Shown: positions 14,339 through 23,126, counted from the stretch's first letter. The stretch: 64,000 bases of DNA from Roseococcus sp. (GCA_026414745.1 JAOAIK010000040.1:124001-188000), one strand, 5' to 3'. Numbers and translations are program-made. The notes: a model not told the origin generated them from the sequence alone.

Positions 14339-15316
14339 ATGAGCGAGGTCGAACCCGGTCTGTCGCGCGAGGAGGTGGTGCTCGGCTACCGCCTCATGCT
14401 CGGCCGCCTGCCCGAGAGCGAGCAGGTGATCGAAGCCCACCGCAGCGCCCATGCGAGCCTGGAGGCCTTCGGCCTCGCCATCCGTGCAAGCGAGGAGTTC
14501 CGCGAGCGCCTCGCCGGGGGGGAGCCGCACCGGCTGCCTCCGCTCGACGCGCCGCCGCTGGAGGCGGAGACGGCGGCCGATGCGCAGACCCTGGCCCGGC
14601 TGCTCGGCCATGTGGCGGGCTACTGGTCGCAGGTGGGGCGGAGTGCGCCGCACTGGTCGGTGCTGACCGAGGAGCGCTTCCTGCCCGAGCGTTTCGCCGA
14701 GCATCGCGCCGCCTTCTTCGCCTCCGGCGAGTGGGACGCGCAGGTGCTGGACGCGACGCTGGCCCGTGCCGGACGGATGCGCGAGGAGTTCGTCCACTGC
14801 GTCGAGTACGGCTGCGGCGTGGGGCGCGCCACCGTCGCCCTGGCCGTTCGCTTCGCCCGTGTCACGGGGCTCGACGTGTCGCGCCCGCACCTCGACCTCG
14901 CGCGGCAGGAGTTGGCGGGGCGCGGCATCGCGAATGTGCGCCTCGCCGAGGTGACTCCCGCGGCGCTCATGCCGGCCGAGGACTACGACCTCTGGTACTC
15001 GCACATCGTGCTGCAGCACAATCCGCCGCCGGTGGTCATGGCCATCCTGCGCCGCGCCTTTCTGCGTCTGCGCCCGGGCGGCATGGCGGTGTTCCAGGTG
15101 CCGACCTGGATCGAGGGCTACCGCTTCCGCACCGCCGAGTATCTCGCGGCGACGCCGGGGGCGGAGATGGAGATGCATGCCGTGCCGCAGGCGGCCATCC
15201 TGGAGCTTGCCGCCGCGCATGGCCTCGTGCTGCGGGACCTGCGCGAGGACAACGACCTCGCCGGCCGTCCGGGAAAGGCGATCTCCAACCGGTTCGCCTT
15301 CGAGAAGCGCGGCTGA
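14339..15316 (+). CDS. Class I SAM-dependent methyltransferase with DUF4214-like N-terminus
   Basis: A 325-residue protein with two parts. Residues 1-60 (LSREEVVLGYRLMLGRLPES ... SEEFRERL) resemble the DUF4214-type helical module often attached to sugar-modifying enzymes. Residues from about 155 form a Rossmann methyltransferase: motif I YGCGVGRATVAL, then VTGLDVS, and a late FLRLRPGGMAVFQ. Substrate unknown. A decayed paralogue of this gene (16675-17280) lies on the far side of the neighbouring aminotransferase gene. There is no clear ribosome site; CTAAGC ends 8 nt before the ATG, so a leaderless mRNA is possible. Confidence 0.8.
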   Translation: MSEVEPGLSREEVVLGYRLMLGRLPESEQVIEAHRSAHASLEAFGLAIRASEEFRERLAGGEPHRLPPLDAPPLEAETAADAQTLARLLGHVAGYWSQVGRSAPHWSVLTEERFLPERFAEHRAAFFASGEWDAQVLDATLARAGRMREEFVHCVEYGCGVGRATVALAVRFARVTGLDVSRPHLDLARQELAGRGIANVRLAEVTPAALMPAEDYDLWYSHIVLQHNPPPVVMAILRRAFLRLRPGGMAVFQVPTWIEGYRFRTAEYLAATPGAEMEMHAVPQAAILELAAAHGLVLRDLREDNDLAGRPGKAISNRFAFEKRG

Positions 15317-15347
15317 CGCGCAGCCCGGCCTGCTCTAGGCTTCGCCC

Positions 15348-16676
15348 ATGTCGCATCTCGTCCACCGCAGCCTGCGCGCCGATCCGCCCATCGCCGTCTC
15401 CGGCCGGGGCATCTGGCTGCAGGAGAAGAACGGCCACGCCGTCATCGACGGGTCGGGCGGCGCCGCCGTGGCCTGCCTCGGCCATGCCCACCCGCGCGTG
15501 CTGGCGGCCATGCGCGCGCAGATGGAGCGCCTGACCTACGCGCACACCAGCCTCTTTTCCTGCGAGAGCGCGGAGCGCCTGGCCGAGAAGCTGGTCGGCC
15601 ACGCCCCGGGCGGGCTGACCCGCGCCTATTTCGTCTCCTCCGGCAGCGAGGGCATGGAGGCGGCGCTGAAGATGGCCCGCCAATACCATGTCGAGCGGGG
15701 CGAGCCGCAGCGCGTCCATGTCATCGCGCGGCGGCAGAGCTACCACGGCAACACGCTGGGCGCGCTGGCCGCCGGCGGCAACATGATGCGCCGCGCGCTC
15801 TACGAGCCCATCCTTTCGCCAGCCTTCCACCATGTCTCGCCCTGCTACGCCTACCGCGACCGCGCGGCGGAGGAGAGCGAGGCCGACTACGTGCGGCGCC
15901 TGGGCGAGGAGCTGGAGGCGGAGTTCCGGCGCCTCGGCCCCGAGACGGTCATCGCCTTCTGCGCCGAGACGGTGGTGGGCGCCACGCTCGGCTGCGTGCC
16001 CGCGCTGCCCGGCTATTTCGAGACGGTGCGCGCCATCTGCGACCGGCACGGCGCGCTGCTCATCCTCGACGAGGTGATGTGCGGCATGGGCCGCACCGGC
16101 ACGCTGCACGCCTGGGAGCAGGAGGGCATCACGCCCGACATCCAGGTGATCGCCAAGGGGCTCGGCGGCGGCTACCAGCCGATCGGCGGGATCCTCGTGC
16201 ATGGGCGCGTCATCGCGGCGCTGGAGGCGGGCTCGGGCGCCTTCATGCACGGCCACACCTACCAGGCGCACCCGATGGCCTGCGCCGCCGCCCTGGCCGT
16301 GCAGGAGGCGATCGAGGAGGAAGGGCTGCTCGCCCGGGTGCGCGAGATGGGCGCGCGGCTCGAGCAGGGGCTGATCGAGCGGCTGGGCAACCACGCCCAT
16401 GTGGGCGACATCCGCGGCCGCGGCCTGTTCTGGGCGGTGGAGCTGGTCGAGGACCGCGCGAGCAAGCGCCCCTTCGACCCCGCGCGCCGCATGAACGAGC
16501 GGGTGAAGCAGGCGGCCTATGCGCGCGGCCTCGCCTGCTATCCGATGGGGGGCACCATCGACGGTCGGCGCGGCGACCATGTGATCCTCGCCCCCCCCTA
16601 TACCGTCACGGAGGCGGAGCTCGAGATGATCCTCGACCGCTTCGCCGCCGCCATCCAGGACGCCCATTCCGGATGA
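15348..16676 (+). CDS. Class III PLP-dependent aminotransferase
   Basis: A 442-residue omega-type aminotransferase. It shows the phosphate-binding SSGSEGMEAALKMARQY, the catalytic aspartate in LILDEVMCGMGRTG and the Schiff-base lysine in VIAKGLGGGYQPI. Length is normal and all key residues are present. Substrate is unknown; relatives use omega-amino acids, polyamines or beta-alanine with pyruvate or 2-oxoglutarate. It is flanked by an intact methyltransferase gene and a broken copy of it, so the trio may once have formed a small modification cassette. TAGGCT lies 6 nt before the ATG and no ribosome site is seen. Confidence 0.88.
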   Translation: MSHLVHRSLRADPPIAVSGRGIWLQEKNGHAVIDGSGGAAVACLGHAHPRVLAAMRAQMERLTYAHTSLFSCESAERLAEKLVGHAPGGLTRAYFVSSGSEGMEAALKMARQYHVERGEPQRVHVIARRQSYHGNTLGALAAGGNMMRRALYEPILSPAFHHVSPCYAYRDRAAEESEADYVRRLGEELEAEFRRLGPETVIAFCAETVVGATLGCVPALPGYFETVRAICDRHGALLILDEVMCGMGRTGTLHAWEQEGITPDIQVIAKGLGGGYQPIGGILVHGRVIAALEAGSGAFMHGHTYQAHPMACAAALAVQEAIEEEGLLARVREMGARLEQGLIERLGNHAHVGDIRGRGLFWAVELVEDRASKRPFDPARRMNERVKQAAYARGLACYPMGGTIDGRRGDHVILAPPYTVTEAELEMILDRFAAAIQDAHSG

Positions 16677-17280
16677 GGCCTTCGGCCTGACCCGCGAGGA
16701 GGGCATCCTCGCCTGTCGCCTGATCCTGCTGCGCGACCCGGAGAGCGGGGAGGTGATCCGCGCGCACCGGCACAACTGGGCGGATGTGCGGGCCTGCGGC
16801 GAGGCCCTGGCCGGGCGCGAGGAGTTCCGCCGCCGCTTCCTGCCGCCCGAGCCGGAGGCGCTGCCGCTCGACCTGCCGGCCGATGCGGCGCGGGCGGAGG
16901 CCCATGCGGCGGCGATCGCGGAGATGCTCGCCGCCCAGCGCGGCCACTGGGAGCGGATCGGCGAGGCGGCGCTCGCCGCCGCGGGTGCTGTGGCCGCGGC
17001 GCGCGGCGCTGCGCGCGCTGGCGCCCGGGGGCGCTCGCGGCGGTCCGGCTCCTCACCTGGACCGCGGGCTAGGCCTTCGAGACGGCGCCCCATCTCGCTG
17101 CGTCGCGGGGCCGGGAGATGGAGCTGCACGCGCTGCCCCAGCCCGCCCTGTTCGCGCTGCTGGCCGAGACGGGTTGCCGGCGGCGCGGGCTGCGCGAGGC
17201 GCCGCGCGCGGGCGACCGGCCGGAGCGGCTGCTCTCGCCTCGGGGCGGCGGAGCGGGTGGGGTAGGGCGCGTCTTCCGCC
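16675..17280 (+). pseudogene. Decayed paralogue of the upstream methyltransferase gene
   Basis: The start reads LTREEGILACRLILLRDPES and continues to QRGHWERIGEAAL, matching the N-terminal module of the 14339-15316 gene (SREEVVLGYRLMLGRLPES ... YWSQVGRSAP). Near 16980 the homology jumps to that gene's late part, RRAALRALAPGG against RRAFLRLRPGG, so roughly 130 codons with the whole SAM-binding core are missing. A frame change lies at the G5 run (17027-17031). Then LTWTAG-stop-AFETAPHLA matches PTWIEGYRFRTAEYLA with an in-frame TAG at 17070-17072. The tail MELHALPQPALFALLAE matches MEMHAVPQAAILELAA. No functional product is expected. Confidence 0.82.
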
Positions 17281-17874
17281 TCACGCCTCGCGGCGGGCGC
17301 GCAGGGCGGTGGCGAGCGTCCCCTCGTCCAGCGCATCGAGCGTTCCGCCCACCGGCACCCCCTGGGCGGGGCGGCTGAGCGCCACGCCGAGCGGCCGCAG
17401 CCGGTCGGCCAGGTAATGGGCCGTGCTCTGCCCCTCCACCGTGGCGGGCAGGGCGAGGATCACCTCGCGCACCCCGCCCTCGGCGACGCGCGCGAGGAGC
17501 GGCGCGATGCGCAGCTCCTCCGGCCCCACCCCGGCCAGCGCCGAGAGGCTGCCGCCCAGCACGTGATAGGCCCCGTGATGGGCGTGGGCGCGCTCCAGCG
17601 CCCAGAGATCGGCCACCCCCTCGACGACGCAGAGCAGCCCCTGGTCGCGCTCGGGATCGGTGCAGAGGCGGCAGGGGTCGCTGCTGTCGAGGTTGCCGCA
17701 GCGTGCGCAGGGGCGCACCGCCTCGGCGGCCGCGCGCAGCGCCTCGGCCAGCGGGCGCAGCCGCTGCTCGGGCTCCATGAGCAGCCGCAGCGCGGCCCGC
17801 CGCGCGCTGCGCCGGCCCATGCCGGGCAGACGCGCCAGCAGCGCGACGAGACGATCGACCGGATCGGGCGGCAT
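17281..17874 (-). CDS. recR: Recombination mediator protein RecR
   Basis: Partner of RecF and RecO that helps load RecA onto SSB-coated DNA. At 197 residues it is of normal size. It carries the helix-hairpin-helix PGMGRRSARRAALRL, the C4 zinc finger (CARCGNLDSSDPCRLC) and a TOPRIM domain with VVEGVADLWALE. ATG at 17874 is used; a GTG directly before it would add one residue. It is the last gene of dnaX-ybaB-recR, a widely conserved operon. Its 3' end abuts the methyltransferase pseudogene. Confidence 0.95.
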   Translation of the reverse strand: MPPDPVDRLVALLARLPGMGRRSARRAALRLLMEPEQRLRPLAEALRAAAEAVRPCARCGNLDSSDPCRLCTDPERDQGLLCVVEGVADLWALERAHAHHGAYHVLGGSLSALAGVGPEELRIAPLLARVAEGGVREVILALPATVEGQSTAHYLADRLRPLGVALSRPAQGVPVGGTLDALDEGTLATALRARREA

Positions 17875-17923
17875 CACGCGCGCGCGGGGCTCCGGGCGAC
17901 GCCGCCCGGCATGGCGGGCGGCA

Positions 17924-18247
17924 TCAGAAGGGCAGCTTGAGGCCCGCGGGCAGGCTCATGCCGGCGGTGGCCTTCTGCATCTCCTCGGCCATTGCCGCCT
18001 CCACCTTCTGCTTCGCGTCGGCATGGGCGGCGACGATCAGGTCCTCGAGCATCTCGCGGTCCTCGGGCGTGATCAGCGAGGGGTCGAGGCGCACCCGGCG
18101 CAGATCGCCCTTGCCGGTCAGCGTCACCGTCACCATGCCGCCGCCGGCCTGGCCCTGCACCTCCATGGCCTCGAGCCGCGCCTGCATCTCCTGCATGCGC
18201 GCCTGCATCTGCTGGGCCTGCTTGAGCATGTTGCCGAGGTTCTTCAC
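17924..18247 (-). CDS. YbaB/EbfC nucleoid-associated protein
   Basis: A 107-residue DNA-binding protein with the Met/Gln-rich N-terminal helix ([19 protein letters not shown]) and central [15 protein letters not shown] typical of the YbaB/EbfC family. It forms dimers that bind DNA with little specificity. The GTG start directly abuts the dnaX stop (TGA then GTG), so translation is coupled to dnaX. recR follows after about 50 nt. Confidence 0.94.
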   Translation of the reverse strand: MKNLGNMLKQAQQMQARMQEMQARLEAMEVQGQAGGGMVTVTLTGKGDLRRVRLDPSLITPEDREMLEDLIVAAHADAKQKVEAAMAEEMQKATAGMSLPAGLKLPF

Positions 18248-20134
18248 TCAATCCTCCTCCGGGAGTTCGTCGTCATAGCCGGGCTCCGTGTCCGGGGGCG
18301 CGACCTCCGGCGGGGCGGAGGCGGCCGGGCCGAGGCCGTAGTCGTCGAGCGTCGCGTCGCGGACCGCCTCGAGCCGCGCGCCGGGGAAGGCGGCGAGGAT
18401 CGCCTGCACCATCGGGTGCTGCGCGGCCGCGGCGCGGCGCTCCTGTTCGGCGGCGGCGGCCTGCTCGGCAAGGGTGGGCTCGCCCGGCGCGTTGGAGAGC
18501 GCGATGGTCCAGCGCCTGCCGGTGCGTGCCTCGAGCAGCGCGGCGAGCTGCGCGGCGAGGTCGCGCGGGGCCTCGGGACGGACGCGGATCTCGATGCGCG
18601 GCGGGTCCAGGCGCACCGGGTGGACGTCGTGCAGCAGATGGGCGTGCAGCAGCGGCTCGCCGCCGCTGGCCAGCGCCACCACCTCCCGCCAGCTGGCCGG
18701 TTGCGGCAGGGGGGTGGGCGCGGGGGCGGCCGCGGCCGCCGCGCCGCCCGCGGAGACGGCGCGCAGGCCGCTGCCCGGCGGGGCGGGGGCAGGCGCGGGG
18801 GCGCGCGCGCCGCCGGCCGCCGCCCCGGCCCCCGCGTCGAGCCGCTTCAGGATGTCCCCCGGGGTGGGCATCTCCGCCACATGGGCGAGGCGGATCAGGA
18901 TCATCTCCGCCGCCGCCCGGGGGTCCGGCGCCTCGCGCAGCTCCTCGAGGCCCTTGAGCAGCATCTGCCAGGCGCGGGTGAGCACCGGCACCGAGAGGCG
19001 CGCGGCGAGCGCCGCGCCGCGCACCCGCTCCTGCTCCGGCAGGCCAGGCTCCGCGCGCAGCGCCGGGATGGCGGCGAAGCGCGTGAGCATGTGGACCTGC
19101 TCGAGCATGTCGGTCAGCACCGAGTGCGGGTCCGCCCCGCGCTCATGCGCCTCGCCGAAGCGGGCGAGTGCCGTGGGCAGATCGGCCGCCATCACCGCCT
19201 CGAGCATGTCGAAGACGAGGCTGCGGTCGGCGAGGCCCAGCATCTCGCGCACGCTTTCGGCGCGCAGCCGCCCGCCCTCGCCGGCCAGCGCGATGGCCTG
19301 ATCGAGCAGCGAGAGCCCGTCGCGCACCGAGCCGTCGGCGGCGCGGGCGAGCATGGCCAGCGCATCCTCCTCCGCCGTGAAGCCCTCGAGCGCGGCGACC
19401 CTGCCGAAATGCGCGCGCAGCCGCGCCTCCGGCACGCGCTTCAGCGCGAAGGTCTGGCAGCGGCTGCGGATGGTGACGGGCACCTTGCGCAGCTCGGTCG
19501 TCGCCAGGACGAAGGTGATGGCGGGCGGCGGCTCCTCCAGCGACTTGAGCAGGGCGTTGAAGGCCTGCTCCGTCAGCATGTGGACCTCGTCGAGGATGAA
19601 CACCTTCTGCCGGCCCTGGGCGGGGCGGAAGCGCAGCGCCTCGCGCAGCTCGCGCACATCGTCGATGCCGCGGTTGGAGGCGGCGTCCATCTCGATCACG
19701 TCCGGGTGGCGGTCGGCGAGGATGGCCTGGCATTCGGGGCAGGCGCCGCAGGGGTCCGCGGTGGGCCCGCCCGTGCCGTCCGGGCCCACGCAGTTCAGCG
19801 CGCGGGCGATGATGCGCGCGGTGGTGGTCTTGCCCACGCCGCGCACCCCCGTGAGCAGGAAGGCGTGATGCACCCGCCCGCGCGCGAAGGCGTTGCGCAG
19901 GGTGCGCACCATCGCCTCCTGCCCGATCAGGTCGTCGAAGCTCTGGGGCCGGTACTTGCGCGCCAGCACGCGATAGGGCGCGGGCCTGGCGGCGGGGGGC
20001 GCGGCGGGCGGGGGCGGGGCGGGGGCGGCCGCCGGCGCCGCGGCGAAGTCGAACAGGCCCGGGCCCTCGGGCGCGGGCGGGTCGGGGAGGCCCTCCTCCT
20101 CGGGGCCCGCGTCGCGGTCGCGCTCGCTCGTCAT
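18248..20134 (-). CDS. dnaX: DNA polymerase III subunit gamma/tau
   Basis: Clamp-loader ATPase. The 628-residue product has a 55-residue Pro/Ala-rich extension, then the conserved YRVLARKYRPQSFDDLIGQ start of the AAA+ domain, Walker A GVRGVGKTTTARI, a zinc module (CVGPD ... CGACPEC), Walker B ILDEVHMLT and the arginine finger SRC in IRSRCQTF. The C-terminal region is a Pro/Ala-rich linker and tau-like domain. ATG 20134 has AGGA upstream; in-frame codons farther upstream would run into the SRP RNA gene. No A-rich slippery heptamer was noticed, so a programmed frameshift making gamma is not supported. Confidence 0.94.
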   Translation of the reverse strand: MTSERDRDAGPEEEGLPDPPAPEGPGLFDFAAAPAAAPAPPPPAAPPAARPAPYRVLARKYRPQSFDDLIGQEAMVRTLRNAFARGRVHHAFLLTGVRGVGKTTTARIIARALNCVGPDGTGGPTADPCGACPECQAILADRHPDVIEMDAASNRGIDDVRELREALRFRPAQGRQKVFILDEVHMLTEQAFNALLKSLEEPPPAITFVLATTELRKVPVTIRSRCQTFALKRVPEARLRAHFGRVAALEGFTAEEDALAMLARAADGSVRDGLSLLDQAIALAGEGGRLRAESVREMLGLADRSLVFDMLEAVMAADLPTALARFGEAHERGADPHSVLTDMLEQVHMLTRFAAIPALRAEPGLPEQERVRGAALAARLSVPVLTRAWQMLLKGLEELREAPDPRAAAEMILIRLAHVAEMPTPGDILKRLDAGAGAAAGGARAPAPAPAPPGSGLRAVSAGGAAAAAAPAPTPLPQPASWREVVALASGGEPLLHAHLLHDVHPVRLDPPRIEIRVRPEAPRDLAAQLAALLEARTGRRWTIALSNAPGEPTLAEQAAAAEQERRAAAAQHPMVQAILAAFPGARLEAVRDATLDDYGLGPAASAPPEVAPPDTEPGYDDELPEED

Positions 20135-20162
20135 GCGTCCTGGTGGCTCGGGGCGGAGGGGT

Positions 20163-20257
20163 GGAAGGCCGGTGAGCGACCCGAGCGAGAACCCGTTACG
20201 GCTGCTTCCTTCCGGACCTGACCGGGTTGGCGGGGAGCCCGTCCGCGCCGACCTTCC
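20163..20257 (-). ncRNA. ffs: Small signal recognition particle RNA (4.5S type)
   Basis: Read on the minus strand, the universally conserved apical element GGTCAGGTCCGGAAGGAAGC is intact (about 20223-20203). It is enclosed by AACCCG and CGGGTT. The ends pair over 10 bp: GGAAGGTCGG at 20257-20248 with CCGGCCTTCC at 20172-20163 (one G-U). This gives a 95-nt hairpin of the right size. The RNA binds Ffh for co-translational membrane targeting. A position just upstream of dnaX is common in alphaproteobacteria. Exact ends are inferred from the pairing and a -10 box 7 nt upstream. Confidence 0.93.
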
Positions 20258-20264
20258 GCGAGAG

Positions 20265-20293
20265 CATATAGCACGCCCGCGCCATCCTGGCAT
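20265..20293 (-). promoter_or_regulatory. Promoter of the SRP RNA gene
   Basis: On the minus strand ATGCCA (20293-20288, 4 of 6 match to TTGACA) is separated by 17 nt from TATATG (20270-20265). The -10 box ends 7 nt before the base inferred as the RNA 5' end from the terminal helix. The two lines of evidence agree. It probably also contributes to dnaX transcription. Confidence 0.6.
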
Positions 20294-20307
20294 GGGGGGC
20301 GGCCAGA

Positions 20308-20336
20308 TTGGCGCGCCTGGCCGCCCGGCGTAGGGT
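20308..20336 (+). promoter_or_regulatory. nudC promoter, apparently leaderless
   Basis: TTGGCG (20308-20313), a 17-nt spacer and TAGGGT (20331-20336) form a credible sigma-70 promoter. The -10 box ends only 7 nt before the nudC ATG at 20344, so transcription should begin at or beside the start codon. No Shine-Dalgarno sequence is present, in line with a leaderless mRNA. Confidence 0.55.
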
Positions 20337-20343
20337 GCGCGCC

Positions 20344-21267
20344 ATGCGTCCCATCCCCGCCCGCCGTGCCAATGTGTATACCGGCAGCCCGCTCGACCGT
20401 GCGGCCAAGCGGCGCGAGGATGCGGAGTGGATCGCCGCCGCCCTTGCCGCCGAGGAAGCGCTTTTCGTTCCCGTCTGGCGCGCGCGCAGCCTCATGCGCG
20501 GCGTGGAGGAGGGCCGCCCCGAGGCGGTGCTGCTGACGCGCGAGGCCGCCGCGGCGGTGCGCATGGCGGGCGGGCCCTGGGCCTTCCTCGGCCTCTGGGA
20601 CGAGCGGCCGGTCTTCGCCGTGGACTGCTCGGCCGCCGATGACCCGCTGCCGCTGCTTCCCGCCGGCATGGGGGCTTTCACCGATCTGCGCGCCGTGGCC
20701 GGGCTGCTGCCCGCGGGCGAGGCCAGCGTCCTCGCGCATGCCCGCGGGCTGATGCACTGGCGGATGCGGCACCGCTTCTGCGGCGTCTGCGGGGCCGTGT
20801 GCGAGCCGCGCAGCGCCGGCCATGCCATGCGCTGCACGGCCTGCGGGGCGGAGCATTTCCCGCGCACCGACCCGGCCGTGATCATGCTGGTGGTGCGCGG
20901 CGATCGCTGCCTGCTCGGCCACTCGCACCGCTTTCCCAACACGACCATGTACTCGACGCTCGCGGGCTTCGTGGAGCCGGGCGAGAGCTTCGAGGAGGCG
21001 GTGCGCCGCGAAGTGCTGGAGGAAACGGGCGTGCGGGTGGGTGCGGTGGCCTATCACTCCTCCCAGCCCTGGCCCTTTCCCTCCTCGATCATGATCGGCT
21101 TCCACGCCGAGGGGCTCACCGAGGAGATCGAGATCGACCGCGAGGAGCTGCGCGACGCGCGTTGGTTCACCCGCGCCGAGCTGGGCGACCCCGCCGCCCA
21201 TGGCTTCCACCTGCCGCGCCCGGACTCCATCGCGCGCCGGCTGATCGAGGACTGGCTCGCCGCATGA
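20344..21267 (+). CDS. nudC: NAD(+) diphosphatase (NADH pyrophosphatase / RNA deNADding)
   Basis: Nudix hydrolase that splits NAD(H) and removes NAD caps from RNA. The 307-residue product has the NudC arrangement: variable N-terminal domain, a zinc ribbon (FCGVCGAVC then RCTACGAEHFPR), and the Nudix box beginning GFVEPGESFEEAV and ending REVLEETG. It is followed by the NudC-specific SQPWPFPSS motif that sets NAD specificity. ATG at 20344 fits the promoter described just upstream. The stop overlaps the next start (ATGA). Confidence 0.93.
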   Translation: MRPIPARRANVYTGSPLDRAAKRREDAEWIAAALAAEEALFVPVWRARSLMRGVEEGRPEAVLLTREAAAAVRMAGGPWAFLGLWDERPVFAVDCSAADDPLPLLPAGMGAFTDLRAVAGLLPAGEASVLAHARGLMHWRMRHRFCGVCGAVCEPRSAGHAMRCTACGAEHFPRTDPAVIMLVVRGDRCLLGHSHRFPNTTMYSTLAGFVEPGESFEEAVRREVLEETGVRVGAVAYHSSQPWPFPSSIMIGFHAEGLTEEIEIDREELRDARWFTRAELGDPAAHGFHLPRPDSIARRLIEDWLAA

Positions 21268-21551
21268 CGCGCTTCGCCCTGCCGCTCGCCCTGCTGCTCG
21301 CCGCTTGCGCCGCATCGCAGCCGCGCGAGCCCGCCATGCCCGCGATGGACCATGCCGAATGCCGCACCGAGGCGCTGGCCGCGGCGGATGTGCGCGAGAT
21401 CGGCCGCCGCGCCAACCCGGACAACCCGGAACTCATGGCGCGCCTGCGCGAGGAGCTGCGGGATGCGCAATGGAACGCCTATCGGCGCTGCCTGCGCGCC
21501 CGCGGCCTGCCCAGCCCGGGCGGGGTGGAGCGCGTGCGCGCCCCCTCCTGA
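21264..21551 (+). CDS. Small predicted lipoprotein, function unknown
   Basis: A 95-residue protein. The first 17 residues form a signal peptide with a lipobox, LLLAAC, so Cys16 or so is the likely lipidation site. The mature part is charged and helical, with two further cysteines (AECRTEA and YRRCLRA) that could pair. The start overlaps the nudC stop by 4 nt, so it is translated with nudC. I recognise no family; the layout of a signal peptide plus two Cys resembles small periplasmic helical proteins. Confidence 0.7.
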   Translation: MTRFALPLALLLAACAASQPREPAMPAMDHAECRTEALAAADVREIGRRANPDNPELMARLREELRDAQWNAYRRCLRARGLPSPGGVERVRAPS

Positions 21552-21577
21552 AGGGCGCGGCCTGCGTCATCCTTTTG

Positions 21578-21605
21578 TTGACCGCAAAGGCGCGGCGCCC
21601 ATGAT
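21578..21605 (+). promoter_or_regulatory. Possible promoter for the secreted protein gene
   Basis: TTGACC (21578-21583), a 16-nt spacer and CATGAT (21600-21605). The -35 is good and the -10 matches 4 of 6. If used, transcription would start near 21612, favouring ATG 21630 over GTG 21612 as the start of the next gene. Confidence 0.35.
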
Positions 21606-21629
21606 GGGGCGGTGCTCCGTCCCCGCCTC

Positions 21630-22499
21630 ATGGCCGCTCTTCTCGCCCTGGCGCTGGCCGGGGGGAGCGCTGCCCGCGCCCAGTCGGCCGAGCCGCCCGA
21701 GGTGGAGCTGCTTCGGCGCGAGCTCATCCAGGGCTGCCTCGCCCGGTCGGGCCAGGCGCCCAGCTTCGGGCCGGATTTCCTGCGCCGTGCCAATCTCTCC
21801 CCCGATGGCGTGCCGGATCTGGTGGTGGATGTGGCGGCGATGAGCTGCCCCGGGGCGGCCGGCGCCTTCTGCCGCGGCGCCGCCTGCCCGGTGCAGGTCT
21901 TCGTCAGCGTGCCGGGCGGATACCGACGGGTTTTCGACGGCTTCGTGGAGGGTGTGGCCCTCCGCCCCGGCGCGGATCGGGACGTGGTGGTGCTCGGCCA
22001 TCGCGCCATGACCTGGGACGGCGACCGCTTCGTGCCGGTGGCCATGGCCGCGCCGCCCGCCGCCCCGCCGTCGCCGCCACCCGTGGCGGCGCGCGCCGTC
22101 CCGCCGGTCCCTGGCGCCTGGCGCCTGGAGTCGCGGGCGCGCGCGACAGCGATCGGCGAAGGCGTCGGACAGCTCCGGCAGCTCTCCTTCTTCTGCGAGG
22201 GACCGTTCACCCCCGTGGTGGAGGCGGAGTTCCGCACCCCCATGCCGGCGCGGGTGGAGATCGCCCTCGAGGCGGGCGGGCAGCGCCTCGCCGCCCCCCT
22301 GCTGCGGCAGAATCCGCTGGAGCCCGTCTGGCGGGCCGACGCGCATGGCGCGCCGGAGATCGCCCGGCTGCTGGCGGGCGCGGCGGGGGCGGTGGAGGTG
22401 GCGCTCGACGGCTTCCCGCAGGGGGCGATGGGGCTGGAGGGGGCGGCGGCCGCGATCCGCTCCGCCCTCGCGCGCTGCCTGCGCCTGCCGGCGCGCTGA
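21630..22499 (+). CDS. Predicted periplasmic protein, function unknown
   Basis: A 289-residue protein with a clear signal peptide (MAALLALALAGGSAARAQS, cleavage after ARA). The mature protein has two parts joined by a Pro/Ala-rich linker near residues 145-170. The first contains four Cys in a short span (AMSCPGAAGAFCRGAACPVQ). The second is beta-rich (EGPFTPVVEAEFRT). GTG at 21612 would add six residues. The gene converges with the methyltransferase operon on the minus strand, 21 nt away. No family recognised. Confidence 0.65.
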   Translation: MAALLALALAGGSAARAQSAEPPEVELLRRELIQGCLARSGQAPSFGPDFLRRANLSPDGVPDLVVDVAAMSCPGAAGAFCRGAACPVQVFVSVPGGYRRVFDGFVEGVALRPGADRDVVVLGHRAMTWDGDRFVPVAMAAPPAAPPSPPPVAARAVPPVPGAWRLESRARATAIGEGVGQLRQLSFFCEGPFTPVVEAEFRTPMPARVEIALEAGGQRLAAPLLRQNPLEPVWRADAHGAPEIARLLAGAAGAVEVALDGFPQGAMGLEGAAAAIRSALARCLRLPAR

Positions 22500-22520
22500 G
22501 CGCGCGCCGCTCCGTGCCGC

Positions 22521-23126
22521 TCAGGGCCGGCGCCAGACGCCCCGCACCACCTCCGCAAGCCCCTGGTGGCGGGGGCCCTCGTCGAGACGCACCGCGCCCT
22601 CGGTCACCTCGAGCACCTCGAGCGGCGCGAAGAGGGACTCGGCGATGGCGCGCGTCCAGAGCAGCTCGGGCTGCTTCGGCCCGCCGCTGCGCCGGCCCTC
22701 CTGCGCGGGCGAGAAGCATTCCAGCACCAGCAGCCCGCCCGGGCGCAGGGCGCTGACGCAGCCGGCGGCGGCGGCGGCGCGCTCGGCCGGAGGCAGGTGC
22801 AGATAGATCCAGGCGATGAGGTCGAAGGCCGCGGCGGGGTAGTCCCAGCGCGCGGCGTCCGCCACCCGGGCATCCAGCGCCACGCCGCGGCGTGCGGCGA
22901 GGGCCCGCGCCTTCTCGACGCCGACCGGCGACCAGTCGATGGTCGTCACCGCAAGCCCGAGCCCGGCGAGGAAGACGCCGTTGCGCCCCTCGCCATCGCC
23001 CACGGAGAGGGCGCGCTGCCCGGGGCGGAACCGCCAGGCCTGGGCGCGAAGATATTCGTTCGGCGCTTCGCCGAACTGGAACTCCGCGCTTGCGTAGCGC
23101 TCGTCCCAGGCGAGGCTGGTGCTCAT
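22521..23126 (-). CDS. Class I SAM-dependent methyltransferase (TehB-like size)
   Basis: A 201-residue Rossmann methyltransferase. It has the SAM motif ALSVGDGEGRNGVFLA, the acidic residue after the second strand in TTIDWSPVG, and DLIAWIYLHLPPAER. It resembles small TehB-like or thiopurine-type enzymes, but the substrate is not evident. ATG 23126 overlaps the stop of the cupin gene (ATGA), so it is the last gene of gloB-gst-cupin-methyltransferase. The context suggests handling of reactive or sulfur-containing small molecules; this is inference. Confidence 0.82.
   Translation of the reverse strand: MSTSLAWDERYASAEFQFGEAPNEYLRAQAWRFRPGQRALSVGDGEGRNGVFLAGLGLAVTTIDWSPVGVEKARALAARRGVALDARVADAARWDYPAAAFDLIAWIYLHLPPAERAAAAAGCVSALRPGGLLVLECFSPAQEGRRSGGPKQPELLWTRAIAESLFAPLEVLEVTEGAVRLDEGPRHQGLAEVVRGVWRRP

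Noticed and set aside
18248-20134. Programmed frameshift in dnaX producing a separate gamma subunit
   Set aside because: No A- or T-rich slippery heptamer was seen in the coding strand.
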